Assembly: GCA_017354065.1 (NCBI GenBank)
Contig: JAFMRN010000182.1
Location: 1 to 5,369, forward strand
DNA length: 5,369 nucleotides
Reading direction: 5' to 3'
Origin: Solirubrobacterales bacterium
GTDB lineage: Bacteria > Actinomycetota > Thermoleophilia > Solirubrobacterales > Solirubrobacteraceae
Shown: positions 1 through 5,320 of the stretch, piece after piece
How the letters are laid out: each line of letters opens with the position of its first letter
Position numbering within the stretch: the first letter of the stretch is position 1
Translations under genes and position numbers: made by a program
Notes under the pieces: model-generated
The model's database searches: none
Seen by the model: only the letters and a program-made list of their open reading frames with translations
What the model was told of the DNA's origin: nothing

Positions 1-1
1 G

Positions 2-526
2 GCACCCGCCGGACACGGCTATACGCCGGCGCCGCGCCCGGTGCCGCCGGCCGCCCACCCGACCCACAGCCAGACGCCGACCTTCACACAGCCGGGCACG
101 CCGCAGCAGAGCACCAGCCCATCCCACGCTCAGTACCCACAGGCCGGCACTTACACCAGCCCGGCGAGCCACGGGAGCACCCACACCAACCAGGGCAACC
201 CCGACCACGGGGAGGGTTCAACCGCTCAAAGCCAGCAACCGGCAGCCACGCCCGGCCCGACCCACGGCTCAGAAAACCCCGGCAAGGACACGACGAAAAC
301 GTCCGCCAGCACGCCGACAACGCAGTCCACGGCGACATCGGCCACAACCGGCGAGCGCCAGCCCAACACGACCACCGGCCGGAGCACCAGCGCGCCGCTG
401 CCTTCGCTGCCGACCGGCCAGCAGACCAGCCCCTACACGACGCAGCAGAGCACGGTCAGCCAGCAGCCGACCGCGCCCTCCGGCTCACACACCTACGGCG
501 GGTCAACCGCGCAGCACGCGGGTTAG
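2..526 (+). CDS. C-terminal part of a Pro/Thr/Ser/Gln-rich protein (5' end outside window)
   Basis: The reading frame is open from base 2 to a TAG stop at 524-526, giving the last 174 residues of a protein that starts before the window. A GTG at 41 is in frame, but nothing marks it as the start because the frame stays open upstream. The visible part is almost wholly low-complexity Pro, Thr, Ser, Gln, Gly and His, with very few hydrophobic residues. There is no transmembrane segment, no recognisable domain and no LPxTG sorting signal. A 13-nt repeat (102-114 and 441-453) encodes QQST-type units. Such tails are common as disordered linkers or extensions in actinobacterial cell-envelope, cell-division and kinase proteins, but nothing here identifies the protein. 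It is likely intrinsically disordered. I am confident that it is coding only to a moderate degree: the frame is uninterrupted and ends just before a structured intergenic region, but biased composition can keep a frame open by chance. Confidence 0.6.
   Translation, partial: APAGHGYTPAPRPVPPAAHPTHSQTPTFTQPGTPQQSTSPSHAQYPQAGTYTSPASHGSTHTNQGNPDHGEGSTAQSQQPAATPGPTHGSENPGKDTTKTSASTPTTQSTATSATTGERQPNTTTGRSTSAPLPSLPTGQQTSPYTTQQSTVSQQPTAPSGSHTYGGSTAQHAG
102..453 (+). repeat. 13-nt direct repeat within the low-complexity coding region
   Basis: CGCAGCAGAGCAC occurs at 102-114 and again at 441-453, both copies in the same reading frame and encoding Gln-Gln-Ser-Thr. The region between them also repeats CAG/ACC-rich codons imperfectly. 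This fits expansion of a low-complexity protein segment by slippage or duplication rather than a mobile element. Confidence 0.5.
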
Positions 527-635
527 ACCTTTTTCTCGCAAAGAAGTCCCTGACTTTTGAAAAGCTGCCGCGTTATGGGTGCAGGCGTCAGGTCAAAGCG
601 CCAAAAGCTGACCCTCGACAGGACTAAGGGGGAGA

Positions 636-668
636 CTTACGTAGATCCCGTCCCCCGACCTACGTAAG
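636..668 (+). repeat. perfect 9-bp inverted repeat with two TACGTA palindromes and a C-rich loop
   Basis: CTTACGTAG (636-644) and CTACGTAAG (660-668) are exact reverse complements separated by 15 nt containing CCC and CCCCC. Each arm includes the palindrome TACGTA (638-643 and 661-666), with centres 23 bp apart. In RNA this is a stable hairpin lying directly against the terminator. In DNA it could be a paired operator site. The sequence cannot decide between the two. Confidence 0.55.
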
Positions 669-669
669 C

Positions 670-707
670 GGGGAGAGCGCTTCAGGATGGAGTGCTCTCC
701 CCTTTTT
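670..707 (+). terminator. strong intrinsic terminator upstream of sdhC
   Basis: GGGGAGAGC at 670-678 pairs with GCTCTCCCC at 694-702. The stem extends inward through a G-T wobble, C-G and T-A to 12 pairs (670-681 with 691-702), around a 9-nt loop. TTTTT follows at 703-707. There is no T-tract on the opposite side, so it works on the + strand. It ends transcription from upstream and lies about 100 nt before sdhC, so it either insulates the sdh operon or acts as an attenuator in its leader. Confidence 0.85.
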
Positions 708-768
708 ATTGGCTCAAGGCCGTGCCCGCCAAGGGCCGACCAGAACGCCTTTAGCTCTCGTTCACAGA

Positions 769-774
769 TAAGGT
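769..774 (+). promoter_or_regulatory. possible -10 element for sdhCAB
   Basis: TAAGGT fits the loose actinobacterial TANNNT -10 pattern and would place a start near 781, giving a leader of about 25 nt before the sdhC ATG. No convincing -35 hexamer lies 16-19 nt upstream, so this is a weak positional guess. The preceding terminator makes a promoter somewhere in 708-800 likely. Confidence 0.2.
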
Positions 775-805
775 GCAGGGGTATCCGCAGCAGGGAAAGG
801 CCTGA

Positions 806-1618
806 ATGAGCACCACTTCTGAAGCCCTAAAGCCAAGTCCGGCATACGGTGAACCCCGCAAGGCCGGGGCCACCGCCCGCCGCGACCGCTGGTGGGTCCA
901 GCCGTTCCTGGTCGTCGCCGCGCTGACGACGTTCGGCATCTACACGATCGTCCGTGTGATCCTGTCCACCAAGTACCCCGGTGTCTACACCGACGGTGCG
1001 CACCTGCAGTCGCCGATGTTCTCGCCAGATCTGGCGGGCATCTTCGGGTTCCACACCAAGCTGCCCTGGTCATTCCTGGTGCTGTGGGCACCGCTCGGCA
1101 TGCGGACCACCTGTTACTACTACCGCAAGTCGATCTACCGTAGCTACTTCCTGGCGCCGCCGGCCTGCGCCGTCGCCGGCGCCGCGCGCCGCAAGTACTC
1201 CGGTGAGACCAAGATGCTGCTGTTCATGAACCTGCACCGGTTCTTCTTCTACGCGGCCGCCATCGTCGTCGGTTTCCTGGCCTTTGATTTCGTGCGCAGC
1301 CTGTTCTACGCGACGGCCGGCGGTGGCACCAGCTTCGGCGTCAGCATCGGCTCGCTGATCATGCTGATCAACGTCGTCTGCCTGTCGGGCTACACCTTCG
1401 GCTGCAACAGCTTCCGCCACCTGATCGGCGGCAACCTCGACTGCTTCGACTGCTCCGCCAGCACCAGGACCCGGCACACGCTGTGGCAGCGGGTCACGAC
1501 GCTCAACGTCCGCCACCAGGAGTGGGCTTGGCTGTCGATGTTCACCGTGTGGGGCACCGATCTCTACCTCTGGCTCGCCGGCTCCGGCGTGTTCACCGAC
1601 CCCCACCACATCTTCTAG
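806..1618 (+). CDS. sdhC: succinate dehydrogenase membrane anchor subunit SdhC, Sdh1-like (type F)
   Basis: This 270-residue integral membrane protein anchors the succinate:quinone oxidoreductase and passes electrons to quinone. Hydrophobic segments lie at about 30-53, 86-100, 143-169, 178-199 and 240-262, so roughly five membrane spans. The CYYYRKSIYR motif at 103-112, PPACAV at 118-123, NLHRFFFY at 142-149 and GCNSFRH at 199-205 match what I recall of large single-subunit SdhC proteins of actinobacteria. Those differ from the small SdhC/SdhD pairs of E. coli. The mycobacterial Sdh1 structure carries a membrane-embedded Rieske-type [2Fe-2S] cluster in SdhC; candidate ligands here are Cys103, Cys121, Cys200, Cys213 and Cys216 and His144, His205 and His237. 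The ATG at 806 is preceded by GGGAAAGG (793-800) five bases upstream. The gene ends 4 nt before sdhA, as the first gene of the operon. The family call rests strongly on the operon; the ligand list is inference. Confidence 0.9.
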   Translation: MSTTSEALKPSPAYGEPRKAGATARRDRWWVQPFLVVAALTTFGIYTIVRVILSTKYPGVYTDGAHLQSPMFSPDLAGIFGFHTKLPWSFLVLWAPLGMRTTCYYYRKSIYRSYFLAPPACAVAGAARRKYSGETKMLLFMNLHRFFFYAAAIVVGFLAFDFVRSLFYATAGGGTSFGVSIGSLIMLINVVCLSGYTFGCNSFRHLIGGNLDCFDCSASTRTRHTLWQRVTTLNVRHQEWAWLSMFTVWGTDLYLWLAGSGVFTDPHHIF

Positions 1619-1622
1619 GACC

Positions 1623-3365
1623 ATGACCGTTATCGAGAAGCACGACTACGACGTAGTAGTCATAGGTTCAGGCGGCTCCGGACTCCGGGCCGCGATCGCC
1701 GCCGCTGAGGCCGGTGCCAAGACCGCAGTGATCTGCAAGTCGCTGCTGGGCAAGGCCCACACGGTGATGGCTGAGGGCGGAATGGCCGCCTCGCTGGGCA
1801 ACATGGTCCCTGAGGACAACTGGCGCACCCACTTTCAGGACACGATGTTCGGGGGCAAGTACCTGAACAACTGGCGGATGGCCGAGCTGCACGCCAAAGA
1901 AGTCCCGGACCGGGCGATCGAGCTGGAGCACTGGGGCGCGATCTTCGATCGCAATGACGACCGCAAGATGCACCAGCGGGCGTTCGGCGGGCACACGCAC
2001 AACCGGCTCGTCCACATCGGCGACCGCACCGGCCTCGAGCTGATCCGCACGCTCCAGGACAAGACGGTCCACTCCAACGTCGACGTGTTCATGGAGACGA
2101 CCATCACGCGGCTGCTGAAGGACGGCGACCGTGTGGTCGGCGCCTTCGGCTTCAAGCGCCCGACCGGTGAGTACCTGTCCTTCTCCTCGAAGGCGCTGGT
2201 GCTGGCAACCGGCGGCTCCGGCCGGATCTACAAGATCACCTCCAACTCCCAGGACTGCACCGGTGACGGCTACGCGCTGGCATACCACGCGGGCGCCCAG
2301 CTGGTCGACATGGAGTTTGTGCAGTTCCACCCCACCGGCATGGTGTTCCCGCCCGGCGTGGCCGGGCTGCTGGTGACTGAGGCCGTACGCGGTGAGGGCG
2401 GGCGCCTGTTCAACAACAACGGCGAGCGCTTCATGGAGAAGTACGACCCCAAGCGCATGGAGCTGTCCACGCGTGATGTCGTCGCCCGCTCGATCTACAC
2501 CGAGGTCAAGGAGGGCCGGGGCTCCGAACACGGTGGCGCGTTCCTCGATGTCACCCACCTTGACGGCGACTACGTGAAGACGCGGCTGCCCTCGATGTAT
2601 GAGCAGTTCAAGGAGCTTGCCGGCGTCGACATCACCAAGGAGCCGATGCAGGTCGGCCCCACCTGCCACTACTTCATGGGCGGGATCAAGGTCGACGCCG
2701 ACACCGGCGCCACCCGCGTCCCGGGCCTGTTCGCCACGGGCGAGGCGACCGGGGGCATGAACGGCTCCAACCGCCTGGGCGGCAACTCGCTCGGCGACCT
2801 GTTGGTGTTCGGGCGCCGTGCCGGGCTCGGCGCGGTCGAGGAGGCCAACCGGATCGGCCCGGTTTCGGTGCCGGACGGCGCGGTCGAGGACGCGCACGCG
2901 CGGGCGGCTGAGGACCTTGCCGGCGATGAGACCAACAAGGAGAACCCCTACGCCCTGCACAAGGAACTCCAGCAGGCGATGGGCGCCGGTGCCGGGATCT
3001 TCCGTGACAAGGAGGGGCTGGAGACCGCGATCGCTGAGGTCGAGAAGATCTATGAGCGCGCCCTGAACCTGCGCGCCCCCTCCTCCCGGCCGGATTACAA
3101 CCCGGGCTGGCAGCTCTGCCAGGAGCTGCGCAACATGACCACGGTGTCACTGATGATCGCCAAGGGCGCGCTGTTGCGTGAGGAATCCCGCGGAGGCCAC
3201 AGCCGACTCGACTTCCCGGCATATGACGACTACTGGTCCGAGCACAACATCCTGCAGGACGGCGTCGGGCCGGACCTCGATCTGACCCCCGTCCCGGTGG
3301 TCCGCAAGGACGACCTGGCAGAGCTGATCGACGAGCGCAAGCAACAGGAGGCAGCCACCAAATGA
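1623..3365 (+). CDS. sdhA: succinate dehydrogenase flavoprotein subunit SdhA
   Basis: This 580-residue flavoprotein oxidises succinate to fumarate at the cytoplasmic face of the complex. The FAD-binding Rossmann motif VVVIGSGGSGLRAA starts near residue 11. His46 in the HTVMAEGG motif corresponds to the histidine that carries covalent FAD in the SdhA/FrdA family. Other family residues are visible: QFHPTG at 234-239 (substrate-contact His236), STRDVVARS at 282-290 (Arg284, at the proton-shuttle arginine position), CHYFMGGI at 348-355 (His349) and NRLGGNSL at 383-390 (Arg384). The C-terminal ESRGGHSR at 521-528 matches the conserved capping region. Length is typical of the family. The start lies 4 nt after the sdhC stop; AGGA at 1617-1620 is only two bases from the ATG, so translation is probably coupled to sdhC. 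The C-terminal TGA overlaps the sdhB start. All expected catalytic residues are present, so it should be active. Confidence 0.97.
   Translation: MTVIEKHDYDVVVIGSGGSGLRAAIAAAEAGAKTAVICKSLLGKAHTVMAEGGMAASLGNMVPEDNWRTHFQDTMFGGKYLNNWRMAELHAKEVPDRAIELEHWGAIFDRNDDRKMHQRAFGGHTHNRLVHIGDRTGLELIRTLQDKTVHSNVDVFMETTITRLLKDGDRVVGAFGFKRPTGEYLSFSSKALVLATGGSGRIYKITSNSQDCTGDGYALAYHAGAQLVDMEFVQFHPTGMVFPPGVAGLLVTEAVRGEGGRLFNNNGERFMEKYDPKRMELSTRDVVARSIYTEVKEGRGSEHGGAFLDVTHLDGDYVKTRLPSMYEQFKELAGVDITKEPMQVGPTCHYFMGGIKVDADTGATRVPGLFATGEATGGMNGSNRLGGNSLGDLLVFGRRAGLGAVEEANRIGPVSVPDGAVEDAHARAAEDLAGDETNKENPYALHKELQQAMGAGAGIFRDKEGLETAIAEVEKIYERALNLRAPSSRPDYNPGWQLCQELRNMTTVSLMIAKGALLREESRGGHSRLDFPAYDDYWSEHNILQDGVGPDLDLTPVPVVRKDDLAELIDERKQQEAATK
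3346..3351 (+). promoter_or_regulatory. ribosome binding site for sdhB inside the sdhA 3' end
   Basis: AGGAGG at 3346-3351 is a perfect Shine-Dalgarno core, 10 bases before the ATG at 3362 and within the last codons of sdhA. With the ATGA stop/start overlap it fixes the sdhB start and supports coupled translation of SdhA and SdhB. Confidence 0.8.
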
Positions 3366-4132
3366 GCACCGAGATGAAGGGCGGCCACCGCCAACTGAAG
3401 ATCTGGCGCGGCGATCGGGAGACCGGACAGCTGGTCGACTACGAGCTGGACACTGAGCCGGGCATGGTCGTGCTTGACGCGGTCCTGGAGATCCAGGCCT
3501 CCCAGGAGCCGGACCTGGCGGTCCGCTGGAACTGCAAGGCCGCCAAGTGCGGCAGCTGTTCAGCCGAGATCAACGGCAAACCGCAGCTGATGTGCAAGAC
3601 GCGCCTGGATCACCTGCCGGCCGACGAGCCGATCACCGTCGAGCCGATGCGCGCCTTCCCCCAGGTCCGCGACCTGGTCACCGACGTCTCCTGGAACTAC
3701 CGCGTCAATGAGAAGATCCCGCCCTTCACCCCGCGTGAGGGCCTGCCGAACGAGTACCTCATGGGCCAGGCAGACACGGATCGCGTGTCCGAGTTCCGCA
3801 AGTGCATTGAGTGCTTCATGTGCCAGGACGTCTGCCACATCCTCCGTGACCACCGGCTGCAGGAGAAGTACTACGGGCCGCGCTTCATGGTCCGCCTCGC
3901 CTCCCTGGACATGCACCCGCTTGACGGTCTCGACCGCACCGACCTGATCGCCGATCAGGCCGGCGTGGGCCTCTGCAACATCACCAAGTGCTGCACCGAG
4001 GTCTGCCCGGAAGGGATCAAGATCACCGACAACGCGATCATCCCGCTGAAGGAACGCGTCGCCGACCAGCGTTACGACCCGCTGCTGAAGATCTTCAAGC
4101 GCAAGGGTCGCCAGGGTCGTAAGAAGGTCTAG
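3362..4132 (+). CDS. sdhB: succinate dehydrogenase iron-sulfur subunit SdhB
   Basis: This 256-residue protein carries electrons from the flavin of SdhA to the membrane subunit. The N-terminal ferredoxin-like domain has the [2Fe-2S] ligands Cys58, Cys63, Cys66 and Cys78. The C-terminal helical domain has CxxCxxCxxxC at 148-158 and Cys205, Cys211 and Cys215-Pro. By analogy with E. coli SdhB, the [4Fe-4S] cluster uses Cys148, Cys151, Cys154 and Cys215, and the [3Fe-4S] cluster uses Cys158, Cys205 and Cys211. Cys210 is an extra, adjacent cysteine. Cys158 is followed by His-Ile-Leu-Arg-Asp-His rather than the Pro common in proteobacterial SdhB, as I remember for actinobacterial Sdh1-type proteins. 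The C-terminus is Lys/Arg-rich. The start overlaps the sdhA stop by ATGA and has a strong Shine-Dalgarno sequence. It is the last gene of the operon. Confidence 0.97.
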   Translation: MSTEMKGGHRQLKIWRGDRETGQLVDYELDTEPGMVVLDAVLEIQASQEPDLAVRWNCKAAKCGSCSAEINGKPQLMCKTRLDHLPADEPITVEPMRAFPQVRDLVTDVSWNYRVNEKIPPFTPREGLPNEYLMGQADTDRVSEFRKCIECFMCQDVCHILRDHRLQEKYYGPRFMVRLASLDMHPLDGLDRTDLIADQAGVGLCNITKCCTEVCPEGIKITDNAIIPLKERVADQRYDPLLKIFKRKGRQGRKKV

Positions 4133-4157
4133 GGAGCACAGCAACAAACCAGGCGGC

Positions 4158-4244
4158 GGGACCTCTAGCTGAGTGGCTACACGGCCGCGTGCGAGACCAC
4201 GGTCGAGAGACGCCTGATCGCGTGGTCGTCGTGGAACTAGTCCC
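4158..4244 (+). ncRNA. candidate three-way-junction RNA fold between sdhB and gluQ
   Basis: Three helices can form together. An outer stem pairs GGGA (4158-4161) with TCCC (4241-4244) and, after a 3-nt bulge, CTAG (4165-4168) with CTAG (4237-4240). CACG (4180-4183) pairs with CGTG (4188-4191) over a GCCG loop. Immediately after, CGAGACCACG (4192-4201) pairs with 4221-4231, ten pairs with one bulged G. The length is close to a tRNA and 'TAGCTGAGTGG' at 4166-4176 recalls a D-arm, but no T-loop or anticodon arm can be found, so it is not a tRNA. It may be the sdh 3' UTR, a small RNA or a gluQ leader. GC-rich DNA forms helices easily by chance, so confidence is low. Confidence 0.3.
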
Positions 4245-4266
4245 TCTGGTGGCAGGCTCGCGCTTT

Positions 4267-4304
4267 TATACCCCCATCTATAACCCCATCTGGGGGTATA
4301 TTTT
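4267..4304 (+). terminator. terminator-like hairpin after sdhCAB
   Basis: TATACCCCCA (4267-4276) pairs perfectly with TGGGGGTATA (4291-4300), 10 pairs around a 14-nt loop, followed by TTTT at 4301-4304. The T-tract is short, so termination may be partial. It lies about 135 nt after the sdhB stop and 60 nt before gluQ, and most simply ends the sdh transcript. A second CCCCATCT copy in the loop allows an alternative smaller hairpin. Confidence 0.6.
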
Positions 4305-4333
4305 CGCAAGCCGCTGAAAAGCGGGTACACAAT
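4303..4333 (+). promoter_or_regulatory. weak candidate promoter for gluQ
   Basis: TTCGCA (4303-4308) and TACACA (4326-4331) are spaced 17 nt apart and loosely resemble -35 and -10 elements, with the T-rich tract just upstream. A start near 4340 would give a leader of about 25 nt. The match is poor and overlaps the GAAA-capped hairpin. The separation of gluQ from sdhB by a terminator implies a promoter somewhere in this area. Confidence 0.2.
4311..4324 (+). other. GAAA-tetraloop hairpin upstream of gluQ
   Basis: CCGCT (4311-4315) pairs with AGCGG (4320-4324) around GAAA, a GNRA tetraloop known for stability and for tertiary docking in RNA. It directly follows the terminator-like hairpin and has no T-tract of its own. 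It could sit in the gluQ leader or be part of the sdh 3' end. Five base pairs can arise by chance. Confidence 0.35.
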
Positions 4334-4363
4334 CCCTCCGCTCGGCTGCTATCCAGCCCGAGC

Positions 4364-5161
4364 ATGCTTACCGGCCGTTTTGCACCATCCCCCACGGGCC
4401 CGCTGCACCTGGGCTCGCTCCGCACCGCGCTGGCAGCCTGGCTGTTTGCGCGGAAGGCCGGCGGCGAGTTCCTACTGCGGGTCGAGGATCTCGATCCCAG
4501 CCGCTGCAAGCCGATCTTCGAGACCGAACAGCTCCAGGCGCTGCGGGCGCTCGGGATCGACTGGGACGGCCCCGTGGTGCGCCAGTCAGACCGGCTGTCG
4601 CTGTATGCCGCCGCCCTGGCCAAGCTGCCGGTCTACCGCTGCTACTGCACGCGCGCGGAGCTGGCCCAACGGCCCTGTAACTGTCGCCAGCTGGGCGGCA
4701 GCGGGGATCGCTTTGCCCTGCGTTTCGACGCCCGCGGCACCCGCATCCGCTTTCAGGACGTGCTCGCCGGCCCGCAGTCCTTTGAGGTCGATGACTTCAT
4801 AGTGCGGCGAGCAGACGGAGTGTTCTCCTACCAGCTGGCGGTCGTGGTCGATGACTTCCAACAGGAGGTGACCCAGGTGGTGCGCGGCGCAGACCTGCTG
4901 GATTCGACGGCGCGCCAGATCCTGCTGGCCCGAACGCTCGGCTACCCCGTCGCGCAGTTCGCGCACGTGCCGCTGGTGATGGGCCCCGACGGCAAGCGGC
5001 TGGCCAAGCGCTACGGCGCCAGCACCGTGCTTGAGGATCCGCTGCCCTGGCTGGGCGCATCACTCGGGATCGAAACCGATGAGCAGCCCAAGACCGCCGC
5101 GGACCTGCTCGAAGGCTTTGCCCCGGACGCGATCCCTGAGCAGCCGGTCTCCCTGGCCTGA
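4364..5161 (+). CDS. gluQ: glutamyl-Q tRNA(Asp) synthetase (GluQ)
   Basis: This 265-residue protein is a paralogue of the catalytic domain of glutamyl-tRNA synthetase without an anticodon-binding domain. GluQ enzymes activate glutamate and attach it to the queuosine base at the wobble position of tRNA-Asp. The class I ATP-binding motif appears as GRFAPSPTGPLHLGSLR at 4-20 (HLGS in place of HIGH). The glutamate-binding RVEDLDPSR is at 39-47, GADLLDSTARQ at 175-185, and the KMSKS-equivalent KRLAKR at 211-216. CYC at 93-95 and CNC at 105-107 form the expected zinc site in an unusually short form. Length is a little below the roughly 290-300 residues usual for the family, and there is no C-terminal anticodon domain, which separates it from full GltX. 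No clear Shine-Dalgarno sequence precedes the ATG at 4364; the first motif begins four residues in, so this start fits well. Cytoplasmic; probably its own transcription unit. Confidence 0.93.
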   Translation: MLTGRFAPSPTGPLHLGSLRTALAAWLFARKAGGEFLLRVEDLDPSRCKPIFETEQLQALRALGIDWDGPVVRQSDRLSLYAAALAKLPVYRCYCTRAELAQRPCNCRQLGGSGDRFALRFDARGTRIRFQDVLAGPQSFEVDDFIVRRADGVFSYQLAVVVDDFQQEVTQVVRGADLLDSTARQILLARTLGYPVAQFAHVPLVMGPDGKRLAKRYGASTVLEDPLPWLGASLGIETDEQPKTAADLLEGFAPDAIPEQPVSLA

Positions 5162-5320
5162 GGCCCCAAAACGAGTCCGAATACCGTCAAAAGGTGCTTC
5201 AAAACTACGGGTTCGGGTAGGTCTTCTCGTTAACATCCAACCTTGGCAGGGGTGGGGCGTTGTGTTGATCAAGGAGATCGGTCCGGCAGTGCCGAGCGCC
5301 ACCAGGAAGGGAGCCACCCC
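5162..5320 (+). other. intergenic region between gluQ and the next gene
   Basis: About 160 nt without a recognised gene. It is less GC-rich than the flanking genes near 5168-5240. I see no clear terminator for gluQ. TAACAT at 5231-5236 resembles a -10 element but lacks a good -35 partner. A 20-codon open frame from GTG 5262 to TGA 5324 overlaps the next start codon as ATGA and could be a leader peptide. Confidence 0.4.
5304..5313 (+). promoter_or_regulatory. ribosome binding site for the gene starting at 5321
   Basis: AGGAAGGGAG is purine-rich and lies 7 bases before the ATG at 5321, an ideal spacing. It is the main evidence that a real gene begins there. Confidence 0.7.

Larger units (their letters stand above)
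545..707 (+). ncRNA. candidate structured RNA (leader, small RNA or 3' UTR)
   Basis: This non-coding stretch contains several helices that can form together. AGTCCCTG at 545-552 can pair with CAGGACT at 619-625 with one bulged C. GGTCA at 591-595 pairs with TGACC at 609-613. CTTACGTAG at 636-644 pairs perfectly with CTACGTAAG at 660-668 around a C-rich 15-nt loop. A terminator hairpin with a T-tract closes the element. Stacked hairpins ending in a + strand terminator resemble a small RNA or a leader of the downstream sdhC. A C-rich loop recalls actinobacterial 6C RNA, but the second loop is not C-rich and the longest C run is five, so I do not assign that family. No transcription start is clear. 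It may equally be the 3' untranslated region of the upstream gene. Confidence 0.35.

Noticed and set aside
400..430. LPxTG-like sortase signal (SLPTGQ) in the upstream protein
   Set aside because: The motif is one residue short, lies about 40 residues from the end and is not followed by a hydrophobic segment or a basic tail.
636..702. Actinobacterial 6C RNA
   Set aside because: 6C RNA needs two hairpins whose loops each carry about six C residues; here one loop has a run of five C and the terminator loop has none.
1070..1624. 184-codon minus-strand frame across sdhC
   Set aside because: Antisense to sdhC; the predicted product is a Val/Ala/Glu-rich sequence typical of shadows of GC-rich genes.
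1668..2960. 430-codon open frame on the minus strand across sdhA
   Set aside because: It lies wholly antisense to sdhA, which has every expected catalytic motif; long antisense frames are a usual by-product of GC-rich codon use. The translation shows no family motif.
4158..4244. tRNA gene, suggested by length and a D-arm-like TAGCTGAGTGG
   Set aside because: No T-loop consensus, no 7-nt anticodon loop in a 5-bp stem, and the outer stem is interrupted by a bulge.
3560..4330. 256-codon open frame on the minus strand across sdhB and the intergenic region
   Set aside because: It is antisense to the conserved SdhB iron-sulfur domains and starts inside the terminator-like hairpin without a ribosome binding site.
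5205..5220. Operator-like CTAC...GTAG inverted repeat
   Set aside because: Only four base pairs match and the inner sequence is not symmetric; expected by chance.
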